A stretch of DNA of 64,000 bases from Pomphorhynchus laevis. Taxonomy: Eukaryota > Acanthocephala > Palaeacanthocephala > Echinorhynchida > Pomphorhynchidae. Within the stretch, counting starts at the first letter, position 1. Every line of letters begins with the position of its first letter. Below are positions 44,622 to 55,167 of the stretch, piece after piece. Both the position numbers and the translations under genes were made by a program. The stretch spans positions 21,294-85,293 of the forward strand of contig WNNJ02003860.1 in assembly GCA_012934845.2 (NCBI GenBank), written 5' to 3'. Below the pieces are notes generated by a model. The model searched no databases, was not told the origin of the DNA, and saw nothing but the letters and a program-made list of their open reading frames with translations.

Positions 44622-44778
44622 GTATGATGTGGCAGCCACGAAAGAATCGACAAAACGATACCAGGGACCGTTTCGTCATTATTTTGACTCATCAGTGCCA
44701 TGTACATCCCAATACTAAATGCAGAGGAGGACCGGCAGACGGGACGAGTATGTCAGAAGGTACTTAGAGCTAGAAAAT
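44622..44778 (-). mobile_element. Penelope-like repeat end with hammerhead words, copy 2
   Basis: On the minus strand the core is complete: CTGATGA (44689-44695), stem II GTCA-AAATAA-TGAC and GAAAC (44670-44674). TGGCA before the core can pair with TGCCA downstream, but the triplet before that strand is GGC, not a normal NUH cleavage site, in both 44 kb copies. Two direct copies 300 bp apart resemble the tandem terminal repeats of Penelope-like elements. Confidence 0.5.
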
Positions 44779-44819
44779 CTATGAATAATGAACAGTTGGC
44801 TTTGTATTCGAACAATATG

Positions 44820-45055
44820 ATCTAGATAATCAAATTTCATCAGAGGAAATACGTCATTAGTATTTATTTGGCCCTTCTGATATGTTAGGTCGAGGAATAG
44901 GGGACTAAACTTTATAACATAACAGTTTCTCATAATGACCTATAATCCTTATTCTTATACAACGTCTGTTATTTATTAGTCAATTCATAAAAATTGATTT
45001 TTATTTTAAATTTTAATTACAAATGTTATCGTAGACTCAGTTATGTGATCTGATT
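44820..45055 (+). repeat. Dispersed stem-loop repeat, long copy
   Basis: Starts CTAGATAATCAAATTTCATC, then CTGATATGTTAGGTCGAGGA, ATAGGGGACTAAACTTTATA-ACATAACAG, the body, and the end ATCGTAGACTCAGTTATGTG. A body segment of about 60 bp is deleted just before the end. Confidence 0.8.
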
Positions 45056-45376
45056 AAATGCCAATGTTTCAGGAGAGGTAATGACCTCTCGCTATTGCTA
45101 AATGACGTGAAAAAAACCATTGCACATTGTTAAACAAAATTTTCATATTCTTTGTCTATACATCAATCCTTTTACTGATTTTCAAATCTTAATTGTACAT
45201 TTTATCGTTATATAAATTTTATTTGAAAATATTTATAAATATTTTCAATAATTAATATTTTTAATATTAATTGAAAATATTTATAATATTTAAAATATAG
45301 CATTTTTAAATATTATACTTATTTATTATTTATACTATTTTTAATTTATAAAAAATATAAATTCTTATAAAAAAAA

Positions 45377-45742
45377 TTGTGTGTTTTTAATCCGCTTGCC
45401 TCATCGTATTCCCAACGGATGAATGATTCGCATAACTATCACGAGAATAGAAAACGATCCAAATATGCTGAACGAGTAGCAAAAATCGAGTGTTCCGGGT
45501 TTCACCCTCTCACGTTTTCGGCGCTGGGAAACATAGGTCCTAATGCAGACAGAGTATTACGACAGATTGCTCGTCAACAGGCGATTAAACACAATACACC
45601 ATATAATGAATGCATCACAAACCTTAGAAGCAACATTTCATTTATCCTCGCAAAGTGTGTATCTATGGCGATTCGACGAGCATCAGTTAAACAACTCGAT
45701 AGCCAAGCGAATTCACTCAATGATTCGCCAAACCAACATTAA
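45377..45742 (+). pseudogene. LINE ORF2 C-terminal fragment
   Basis: The 121-codon open frame contains ENRKRSKYAERVAKIECSGF, HPLTFSALGNIGPNADRVLR and QIARQQAIKHNTPYNECITN-LRSNISFILAKCVSMAIRRA. This matches a tail I know from LINE-type polyproteins of invertebrates (KKRxYNxRVxxVExGxFxPLxFSxxGGxGxExxxF...AxxxAxK...Yxxxxxx-IRxxxSFxLLRSxxxxxRG). The GG of that motif reads GN here. No catalytic domain precedes it; AT-rich DNA lies upstream. The frame itself has no stop until 45742, so the insertion may be moderately young. Confidence 0.5.
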
Positions 45743-45849
45743 TGCAAATGTTTTTTAACACTAACTTGGTTGAGGCCTTTTTGAAGGAACCTACACAATT
45801 GTAAAAATATTCTAATAAATATTGTTGTATAAAAAAATAAATTTATATC

Positions 45850-46007
45850 GTTTAAAATACGTAGACTCAGTTATTTGATTCGTTTATAACGCTAGAGAAA
45901 TCATTGTTAAGACATTGAATACAAATCAGATTAGATTTTGCAAATTATTATCTTACAATACAGCTAGCCTTAATATATCTAACCTGTAATCATAACATGA
46001 ACATTGA
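45850..46007 (+). repeat. Dispersed repeat tail plus unit of a 1 kb duplication (copy 1)
   Basis: TACGTAGACTCAGTTATTTG (about 45859) is a 3' end of the stem-loop family. The next 110 bases (45897-46007: AAATCATTGTTAAGACATT, TACAGCTAGCCTTAATATA, AACCTGTAATCATAACATGA) recur at 46899-47009. Confidence 0.7.
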
Positions 46008-46149
46008 CGGTATTAAAATATATTCAATGAAATAACTAAACTTAATAGCGTTGCCATAAATACAAGAAATCAAGCATTCTTAGCAAAAATAATTATTTTA
46101 AGATTATATTGTTTCTACATAGGAACAGTCTGCGCTTATAATTTTTATA

Positions 46150-46900
46150 GCACTCGATTTTTATTTAAAATTTAAAATCTTATAAGATTATTTATTACTT
46201 ATTTTTATTTATATATCGTCTAAAATACGATATATAGATTTATAAGTTATAAGTTAAAATTTATATTATATTTCTTTATTTATATTTATATATAGTATAA
46301 AATACGTAGACTCAGTTATCTGATCTAATTTATTCTACTGGTAAGTTATTATTGACCAATGGACATTGCTTTCCTTATCATATAGCCTCTGTCAGAAATA
46401 CTGAAAGTATGTATTCTTGATACTCCATTAATAATATATTCATTTTGCTATGTAATAGAAGGATAACATAGCAGTTCCTCCTGATTACCTTTAATCCTTA
46501 TTCTGATACAACGTATGTTTTTTATTAGTCAAATCGTAAAAATTGACTTTTTTTAAATTAATTTTTTTATTTTAACTTGATATTAATATAAATTATATAA
46601 AATCTCATATAATTAATTATTATTTATCTTTATTTATATATAGTATAAACTAAGTAGACTCTGTTATCTTATCTGATTTATAAATATCAAAATATTGTTA
46701 AGGTTACAATTCATTGTTGCAATACAATTGTATTATAATATAAATTATAATATTGTATATATTCAACCAATATATTCATAACAATTGGTTTTTATTTCAA
46801 ATTTAAAGTTCAATTTTCAATATAAATTGTATAAAATCTTATATAATTATTTATTATCTATCTTTATTTTTATTTATATATCGTCTAAAATACGTGGAGA
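46150..46900 (+). repeat. Three eroded copies of the dispersed stem-loop repeat
   Basis: Copy ends are at about 46330 (TACGTAGACTCAGTTATCTG), 46448-46682 (from GATAACATAGCAGTTCCTCC to AGTAGACTCTGTTATCTTAT) and 46775-46895 (body, ending TCTAAAATACGTGG). The frame 46785-46991 is chance reading across AT-rich body. Confidence 0.65.
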
Positions 46901-47090
46901 AATCATTGTTAAGACATTTAATATAAATCAGATTAGAGTTTGCAAATTATTATCTTACAATACAGCTAGCCTTAATATAGCTAACCTGTAATCATAACAT
47001 GAACATTGATAATGTTCATGTTAATAAAAATGTTTATTTTTTATTTATATAAAATACGTAGACCCAGTTATCTGAACTGATTTATAAATA
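46899..47090 (+). repeat. Duplicated segment (copy 2) and another dispersed-repeat tail
   Basis: 46899-47009 repeats 45897-46007 at a fixed offset of 1002 bases with about four differences. It is followed by another family tail, ATACGTAGACCCAGTTATCT (about 47054). Confidence 0.7.
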
Positions 47091-47446
47091 TTAAAATCTT
47101 GTAGTATTATGATCTTATTATATTATGTTATAATTAATTATTGCAATAATACAATTGCAAACCTTGAATCATTCAAGGTTTTCGAAAAGGACGAGACCGG
47201 TTTCACATCGGCATCCGAGCTACGGCAAATCATGACCAATCTAGGAGAAAGTTGATAAAAATTATTTATTATAGCACTGTAATTAAAAAAACCTAAGTGT
47301 TTAAAAAATGCAATAATTGTATTTATAATACAATTAAGATTGTATTATTTTTATTCATGTCTAAATGATTGTCAAGTTGAAATTTAAAGAATTAGCAAAA
47401 TAAAGTATAATATAAATAAAGTAAAATATAAATTATAATAAAATTA

Positions 47447-47760
47447 ATCAAATCAGCTAACTGAGTCTACGTATTTAATATAATTATAAAATAAACAAAA
47501 CATAATAATGCTAAATCAAAATTTAATAATTAAATAATAAAATTAATAATTGTTTTTAGATTTTCTATAATTTAAATCAAGTTAAAATAAAAAAATGAAA
47601 TTTAAAATAAACGTCATTTTTATGAATTGACTAATAAATAACAGACGTTGTATCAGAATAGAAATTAGATGTCATCAGGAGGAACTGCTATGCTATCAGG
47701 TTTCGGCCCCTAACTCCTCTACCCAACATAGCAGCGGGGCCAAATACATGCTAATGATGT
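47447..47760 (-). repeat. Dispersed stem-loop repeat, best long copy
   Basis: Runs on the minus strand from the stem (CTGCTATGTTGGGTAGAGGA, GTTAGGGGCCGAAACCTGAT-AGCATAGCAG) through TTCCTCCTGATGACATC and the body to ACGTAGACTCAGTTAGCTGA. CTGCTATG and CATAGCAG pair perfectly. Nearly identical to 27137-27415 in the other direction. Confidence 0.85.
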
Positions 47761-47910
47761 ATTTTTTCTGAAATAACTATCTAGTATCTTATTATAATGC
47801 AAAGTATATTATTTATTATCCATCCATAAAAATTTGCCACTTAAGTGTTTAAATTTATTCTTTATATTATTGTGTTGATTTATATATTTTACTATATTTT
47901 ACTATAAGTT

Positions 47911-47944
47911 TTTGTCCCCAACTCCTCTACCTAACATAGCAGCG
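47911..47944 (-). repeat. Stem-loop repeat, stem fragment
   Basis: CCCCAACTCCTCTACCTAAC-ATAGCAGCG is the stem arm and part of the loop of the family, cut off on both sides. Confidence 0.5.
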
Positions 47945-48175
47945 TAAATAAATATTAATTTATTTTATAAATTAATATAAAATAACATAAAATAAATAAA
48001 ATAATTAATATAAAAGCTCGAAGTGGATCACAACAATGTCTTTGATGTACATTGTTATATATGGTAAATTCCAAAATTTGTATTTGATTAAGTCCATCTT
48101 ATATTAAATTGTGTTGTAATTTCCAACATTTTGTTGTGAAACCCAATACATTTTGCAAACTTTTCTCAAAAGGCC

Positions 48176-48262
48176 GAAACGTGACACGTAAGTATTGGAT
48201 AAGTAGCTAATGAGGTCCACCAATACTGAAATTTAGCGTACTGCTGTTGGCATATATATATA
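48176..48262 (+). repeat. Second dispersed repeat (pair with 29.9 kb)
   Basis: GGCCGAAACGTGACACGTAA-GTATTGGATAAGTAG-...CCACCAATACTGAAATTTAG...GCTGTTGGCATATA. The same GTATTGG/CCAATAC arms as at 29935-30025. Confidence 0.55.
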
Positions 48263-48264
48263 GG

Positions 48265-49320
48265 ATTCAAGTAGCGTGCAGAATAAAAATAGTCATCTAA
48301 ATTTCAATTAATAGAATTGTTCTATTATTTTGTTCTATTATTTGATTGATTCTAGTTTATGCTAGAATATAACCGTGTTTTTAATAATTGTTTTTAAGTA
48401 AAATCACTACGTTATTTAGTTACAAACAGATATTTTGAGATCTGTTTGTAACCTGATTGAAATCTGATTAAAATCTGATTGAAACTTGATTAAACAAATT
48501 AATTAGTACATCTGCATAGAGCTGTTGATTTTTAACAAATAAAGGATATTTGTTCTTATCAAATGGAACCCAAATAATAAGATTTAAAAAATTAAATATT
48601 CGAATCGTGATGATATCACGATTCCAATCAAGATAAAAATTTTATATCAATTCAGCTATTGTTTTTAAATTTGGCTTATCCTATTTCTTCAATTATTTGT
48701 AATATTCGTTTTTTATACATTTATATTTTATCACATCATTTCTTAAGGAATTCATATTTCGGTGTTCTATATATTTTTCATATTAGGATTTTTATTTTCT
48801 TTAAAATACATACCACCTCAGTCCATAACGATGTGTTAACATCATATGTCATTTCAATTTCAATCTTTCAACTGGTTAAATTTTATCTTCCCATTGTAAT
48901 TTAGTATTATTTCCTGGTCCATAAAAAGGTAAATGTTTTGAACCAAACAAAATATCAAAAAATAAAAGTAGCATCAGATTTTTCTTGTCAACCACTGTTC
49001 CATGTGTCGGGTCGTGAAGGCAGTGTACAAACCAAACTACTCCAGACATCGCGATGCAGAGTGACAGATCAGAGTTCTCTTATCTCGAGTGGCGAATGCG
49101 TGCCAACGACACGTACAAGCACACTTAGAATGAAGAAAATGATCAAAATGATAAAAAAATAATACCTCAGACTAATTTTAAATAGTATGAACAAGGAAGT
49201 CAATTATTATCTTCCCATTATTTTCCCATTATAATTTAGCATTATTTGTTAGTCAAAAATGGTAAATGCATTGAACAAAATTCAATACCAAGCATGCTTG
49301 AAATATTTAATCAAAATTAA
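48265..49320. other. AT-rich spacer with a small direct repeat and a less AT-rich island
   Basis: TCTTCCCATT(G/A)TAATTTAG followed by TATTATTT and GGTAAATG occurs at about 48887 and again at about 49217. Between them 48990-49130 is less AT-rich and open in one frame (48938-49162) but I recognise no domain. The hydrophobic frame 48659-48904 looks like chance in T-rich DNA. Confidence 0.35.
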
Positions 49321-51130
49321 TTTATTTATCGTGAGCCTTTAAAACTTCAGATCGAATATCATCTAATCCAAAAGACTTGCAATGACGAATTTTTTAAACG
49401 ACATCAATGACCTCTTCCAAAGAGATGAGCTCTTCCGTTGGTTCTAAAAGCTCTACTTCTACAAAAGAAGGCATATCCATCGGATTAAGGAGACCCTTAA
49501 AATGCTCTTTACAAACAACTAGGAATTTCTTCAATATCAGTCAGCATAGATCCTCTCCTGTCATAGACATTTTGAAGAGTTTTCTGCTTTCCAACAGGAA
49601 GGTTCCTGATCGTCTTTCAGAACATCTTCGAAGCTGACATATAATCAAGTTCTAAGTGATCTCCAAACTTCTCCCAAGCCGCCTTCTTCGCTTCAGTAAC
49701 TGCTCGAGCTGAAACTCTCATTGCTTTTCGGTACTTGTCTACATCCTCCACTGATTTATCTGACAACGTTGCCTTATAAGCCAGCTTCTTCTGTTGGACA
49801 AAATCTCTAACTGTTGGTATCCACCAAGCAGTTCGAGTATTTCCTCCGCGACAAGCACCTAATGCCTTCGAGCCACAACTTTTCACAGTTTCTTTGGCAA
49901 GCAAGGATCTAAACATATCCCATTCCTTATCAATGCTCATCACCTCTTCTGGCAACAGAAGAAGTCCTCCAGAATGTAGCCAGAAAAACGTTATTTGACA
50001 GAAACATCTGCTAGACGCTCCCAGAACGCCCTCACACAACGTTTGGGTTTACCAGGCTTGTCTAGCATTCGATTCTGCCATCGAAGTTTACTTACTACAA
50101 GGTAGTAATCGGTTGACAGATCAGCTTCTCTCTTCACACGTGTGTCCAGAACATAATATCGCAGATCAGATATAGCGATTACAAAATCGATCATTGATCT
50201 TTCACTGCGAGAATCTTGATGCCATGTGCATCTATGGATCTCCTTATTCTCAAATATGATGTTGGTTATGCACAAATTGTTACGAGAACAAAAGTGCAAT
50301 AATTCAACACCACTCGCATTCAGATCAGAGAGTCCGTTCCTCCCCAACACTCCCTTCCAAGTGCTACTGTCGCTACCAACATTAGCATTGAAGTGACCCA
50401 ATAGAACGAGGGAATCTCCAACAGGAGTACTATCAAGCAAAGCCTGAAGATCCTCAACAAATACTGCTTATTTCGAGATAATGTTTGGAGTATACACACA
50501 ACAGTTATCCCCTTTCGCTCTTTGAATAAAAGTCTCAGATACGCCAGCGTTTCGTTTACTTGGTTAAACCTCTCTACCACGAACGACAAGTATCATTACA
50601 CCCGCCTGCAGTCTCTTTCCGTTGGTAACTCCCGAATAGTTCAAAATCCAACCTTGATCCAAAAGTTTAGTTTCAATTCCAGAATAGTGAAGAGAAGTCA
50701 CTCCGACTATTTCTAGACTGAAGCGAATCATCTCTTCAACTAATTCTGGTTCCTTCCCCACTAGCGAGATGACATTCCATGTTCCTACATAAAGGCTAAT
50801 CCGCTTCGGGTGTTGATGCTTATTTCGCTGTCTCCATACAACTCCCTGATCGCACGGTACCCGACAATGAAAACTACTCCGATCAGTGGTGAGTTAACCA
50901 TTGTTCTTCACACTTAATTTATATTTTGTAAATTTATTGCTTGTCATTTTCATTGTCTGGATTTGTATGTTCGGATATCTCCCGTTCCCGATATCCTTTG
51001 ATGATCCAACATCGCTACTGTAAGGAAACATGTCTCCGAGACTCTCTTTGGCTTTTTCGTCAATTACCCGATTTGCCGTTGAAGTCATCAGAGTGATTTT
51101 GTTTGTTCGGATTTCTCCCGTTCTCAATAA
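49320..51130 (-). mobile_element. RTE-clade (Rex3-type) LINE, copy 2, 5' half only
   Basis: Reading down the minus strand: a 5' region with SSDVGSSKDIGNGRYPNIQ shared with copy 1, then VGTWNVISLVGKEPELVEEM (about 50790-50730), VTSLHYSGIETKLLDQGWIL, RFNQVNETLAYLRL, LDSTPVGDSLVLLGHFNANV (catalytic GDFN here reads GHFN), STWKGVLGRNGLSDLNASGV, RSMIDFVIAISDLRYYVLDT and LSTDYYLVVSKLRWQNRMLD (family SxDHxLV). The linker 50039-49617 (GACRGGNTRTAWWIPTVRDF, ARAVTEAKKAAWEKFGD) is open. It ends near 49320 with NLPVGKQKT...YDRRGSMLTDIEE, before the reverse transcriptase. It is less decayed than copy 1 (about four breaks) but lacks its 3' half, so the loss was by deletion. Confidence 0.85.
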
Positions 51131-51290
51131 TTAAATAATTATTTAATTAATAATTTAATTATTAAATACTAAATTAATAATTATTTAATTAATAATTTAA
51201 TTATTAAATATTAAATTAATAATTATTTCAATTATTTAATTATTAAATTTTAAAATTTACAATATATAAATCAAGGCAATATAAATGTTA
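51130..51290. repeat. AATTATTTAATT low-complexity run
   Basis: About 130 bp made only of A and T in repeated TTAATTATTAAATATTAAAT-like words, starting right at the 5' edge of RTE copy 2. Confidence 0.7.
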
Positions 51291-51299
51291 AACGAAAAA

Positions 51300-52790
51300 T
51301 TCGAGCGCATATTCTTCGGTTGCTTCTTTGAAACATCCCGCATTGCCCCGTTTTATGGCAGTGCCAAAAGGCTGCATCAGCCATACACGGGCACGTTTTT
51401 CTCCGTATCGAAACAATCTTTGCTCGAAGAGATTGCACAAATTCATTGGGGATAGACCGAAGGCGCCAAGGATTTTGACTGCGATGTGAATATATTCGCA
51501 GTGGCGCTTGTCAAAACGACTGTATTTGCCCTTTTATATTCTTCAGAGCATTGGGCGACTGCACCGGCCCTGGATGCTGCGTAGGATTCGTAGCTGGCGG
51601 CGATGGTGTTGAGACAGGTAAAGTCGCACTAAGATTCAACTCGCGTCCCACGGTTACAACGGAGGGTCATCCGTCCTCTTGCTATCGTTTCGCAGCAGAT
51701 TAACTGGTTCGAGTCTGGACGTAATTCTGGAAGCTTGAAGCGCATTTTTACCAGCTCGTTGACAGCTGAATGACGGAGAAAGCGCACATTTGACCGAAGG
51801 CAATCGAGAGCGTGTCACCTTCCTCTTTCTAAGGGTTCACCACATGCGCATATAGAGGGCTGACTACTGTGGACTCCTATCATCAGCGCAACGGCTAGAT
51901 ATAGTGATTGATAGTATAGGCTAGTTTTCACTGAGGATATTGGGATAGCTTTAAGAAAGGCTCCGGCGAAACGAGAAGCAACATCAATCAGATGGGCACG
52001 GTTTAGAGTGGTTTCGGTTTCGGTCAACAGGTGGATATAGAGTAGTTTGTATAGCTCGTCCTTCCATCGTTTTTGAATACTGTGTTCCGAAAGGATAGCA
52101 GGGTAAAAATTTGCGCTCCAGAGACTGGTGGAATTTCAGTTTCAGTTATTAATCAAAGTCCTAGACCGCCTAGTCTTACCGAAGCATCGTATGTTTTTCA
52201 CGCTTTATCTGGTAAGAGAATATTCAGAATGAGTGAAATTAGCCTCGATGAGCGACAATTCCCCACTTCGGAAACATTGGGACCTTCGTAGTAAGAAGCC
52301 TATCTTAGATAGGCTAATGCTGTTCCGAAGCAGGAACAAGGTGTCGAGCTTGTTGAGTGTGATCTGTTTCATTCCCACTTGATTTAGCTCGCTAACGTCT
52401 CTATTAACTGTCTTATCGATTTGTGTATCGTGGCAAAACGGGCCATTCAGCAGAGAAGCGTCTTACGGTGGAATCGATTTGCAGCTAGAAGAAGGTGATA
52501 TGTTGTTTGCCAAACTTCGCTCTCAGATCCGACCTCGCACTTCTCCGTGTTGAGCTCTAGTCCGATTTTAATGCTGATTCTTTGAATTTCGAAGAAAATG
52601 AAGCCAGAGACGAAGTAGATTCACCCAGTACGCAGTCGTCCATATACCATATGGTCAGATTGGCGCTTAGGCTTTGCGCCGAGTCGTTAACTGCAAGTCA
52701 GAACAAAAGTTAGCCTAGTGGATTTTCCTGTTGAACGCCTTATTGAGACTTAACGATGTTGTCGACAAAAAATAAACGGCTCTGCTTATC
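51300..52790 (-). mobile_element. Fossil reverse-transcriptase element of undetermined class
   Basis: In minus-strand order there are traces of a reverse transcriptase with a YMDD-type catalytic box (near 52645) and a following LNTEKCE-like word, then a cysteine box of the CxCG type (near 51830), then a C-terminal domain with a KRxD and IAV...GAFG pattern (51750-51330) known from large retroelement polyproteins of marine invertebrates. Because the class is not settled and it could be kin to LTR or tyrosine-recombinase elements, only this outline is given. It is clearly broken, with many lesions (ten or more), and old. No terminal repeats were found. Confidence 0.45.
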
Positions 52791-53958
52791 GCAGCAATTT
52801 ACTTAAACTGGATTTGTGGCAATAATATAATGTTCTTGAGCTAGGCCAGAACTATCATTTACTTGTTGACGGTAGCTAAAACAAGAAATGAACGTCGGTG
52901 TACAGTGAACTGATAATAATTATCGAAATTTAAATAAGATCTCAGAGCATTCTACGTTAATAATTTAGGCACATGTACCCAATTTAAAACGAACAAAACA
53001 TTTTTTAAATATCCGAAATTCATATTTCAATTTCAAATAATAATCAATCTGACACTAAGTTAGTTTTCCCACTTACTTAAAAATTAGCCTTTTCACTTGT
53101 AGAATATAAAGAAGCTTCCAGACGTATTTCACTTTAAAACTAAAATAGCGTGAAGTTTTAACAGCAAGCGTCGTATTGGCGAAGTTATAGAACTAAAGTC
53201 CAACGATAATCTCTACAGCGTAATAGTAGCGATTTAATTAATCGAAAAATATGTTAAACATACTTTTAATCGCACAAAAGAAATTTTTTAAATTTTGGCT
53301 ACTCGATATTTCTTCTCTTTGGAAAATCTCTTTTAAAGATGGCTCATAATAATTATTTTATAGAGTACACTGTCAGTCAAAGATTCTTTACAAGTTGCTT
53401 CAAATAAAATAGATTTTTAGCTTATTATCGATTATTTTTGTTAAACTTATTTATAACTCTTGTCCGAAGACATTACAATAAATGATGTTGGATCTGATAG
53501 TTAACTATATACTATCCAACTCTCAAATCAGTGCATTCTAATAGCCATATCTGAAAGTCACTAATCCGTGACTTCCAATCTTAAACAATCACTAGTCTCA
53601 TATGTGTACAAATTAAACCCGCATTGAAACCTAAATATCGTTAAATGATTCCTTTTCAAACTCAGAACACGACACATAAATGCTCGTATTGATCGTGCTT
53701 GTAAAGCTCTTTATGGTGTGTGCATTTTTCAGGTATCATATATATGCCTATATACATTGCCGGTGTCAGTCAAAGATCAAGTTATGATCCTCCACCAGTT
53801 AAACTGTAATGGAGGATCTCTGAACACTCTTAAAATCTCGACCCTACTGATAAAGCTCAATAAGCAGAAAACAGTCTAGTGATTTGATTGCTGATGGACT
53901 GTGATGGTTTCCAATACCCAGTTATGTCTGTTTCCCCCGATAACTTATTAGTAACAAC

Positions 53959-53960
<2 letters not shown>
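52790..53960. other. AT-rich spacer
   Basis: No open frame, tandem repeat or RNA gene that I can support. Confidence 0.4.

Positions 53961-53963
<3 letters not shown>

Positions 53964-53996
<33 letters not shown>
53964..53996. repeat. TA microsatellite at the edge of satellite B
   Basis: About 16 TA units lie directly before the first satellite B unit. Its length causes the run of IY residues in overlapping frames. Confidence 0.85.
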
Positions 53997-53997
<1 letters not shown>

Positions 53998-54798
53998 GGT
54001 GTTGCTTGATAGACTGGACTTCGATTCACGACTTTCAGTCACCATGTCACTTCTAGACGACCACTTCAGCATCGAAATGATGAGTACTCGGCAACACTCA
54101 TCAGTAGAATGAGGTACACACTGGTCGTTTCGGTTGCCTGTGTGACATTGTGAATATAGGCGTTTCCGACACTTTGCTTGATTGTCTGAGGCTTTCGCTC
54201 TTAACCAGATCGAATTGCTGTGCGGACCATCCTTAAACACTAGGCAGAGGTTGTTGCTGAATTGTCGCTGCACTCGTTGGATCCTAAATAGATACGGCAG
54301 GTATAATAGTAATGCACGAATGTGCTGAGTAGACAACGGTCCAGGATTTCTTACGAAATACGGCATTTATAATAATGGTGTTGCTTGATAGACTGGACTT
54401 CGATTCACGACTTTCAGTCACCATGTCACTTCTAGACGACCACTTCAGCATCGAAATGATGAGTACCCGGCAACACTCATCAGTAGAATGAGGTACACAC
54501 TGGTCGTTTCGGTTGCCTGTGTGACATTGTGAATATAGGCGTTTCCGACACTTTGCTTGATTGTCTGAGGCTTTCGCTCTTAACCAGATCGAATTGCTGT
54601 GCGGATCATCCTTAAACACTAGGCAGAGGTTGTTGCTGAATTGTCGCTGCACTCGTTGGATCCTAAATGGATACGGCAGGTATAATAGTAATGCACGAAT
54701 GTGCTGAGTAGACAACGGTCCAGGATTTCTTACGAAATACGGCATTTATAATAATGGTGTTGCTTGATAGACTGGACTTCGATTCACGACTATATATA

Positions 54799-55044
54799 TA
54801 ATTGTCGTAAGTAGATAAAAAACAGGAAATGAAGACCAAGAGCAATTTCTTGTAAAGCTTTCAGGCTAACTTCCCTTCTTCAGAACATTGTATGTTTATT
54901 AGAAACCAAAATTGTTTTGACCTTAAATCAATTTTGGTTTCTAATAAACATATAATGTTCTGAAGAAGGGAAGTTAGCCCGAGAGCTTTACAATAAATTG
55001 CTCTTGGTCTTCATTTCCTGTTTTTTATCTACTAACGACAATTA
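54799..55044. mobile_element. Foldback element inserted in satellite B
   Basis: A 246 bp near-perfect palindrome: TAATTGTCGTAAGTAGATAA at the left, TTATCTACTAACGACAATTA at the right, arms of about 115 bp that pair through ACAGGAAATGAAGACCAAGA, GCTAACTTCCCTTCTTCAGA and TTTATTAGAAACCAAAATTG, with about eight differences, around a 14 bp centre near 54922. It interrupts a satellite unit after CACGAC; TA runs lie on the left and, 60 bp further on, the right. No gene. It is likely a non-autonomous DNA element with TA-type target preference. Confidence 0.8.
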
Positions 55045-55103
55045 TTACTAATGTATCATTCAATGGATGATCCGGGACAGTGTCAGTTTTCCGCAAATCT
55101 AAT

Positions 55104-55104
<1 letters not shown>

Positions 55105-55164
<60 letters not shown>
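55105..55164. repeat. TA microsatellite inside satellite B
   Basis: About 30 TA units between GGATA and TAATAGTAATGC, standing where normal units read GGATACGGCAGGTATAATAG. It therefore replaces a few bases of the unit and has expanded in place. Confidence 0.9.

Positions 55165-55167
<3 letters not shown>

Noticed and set aside
48659-48904. Hydrophobic 81-residue frame as a membrane protein
   Set aside because: T-rich DNA gives strings of F, I and Y by chance; no conserved motif or initiation context.
52073-52291. 72-residue plus-strand frame as a gene
   Set aside because: It is a shadow of the fossil reverse-transcriptase element read on the other strand.
54078-54105. Hammerhead ribozyme in satellite B (CTGATGA on the minus strand next to a hairpin)
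   Set aside because: CTGATGA is followed by a good stem, but no GAAA follows that stem on the same strand, so the core is incomplete in all units.
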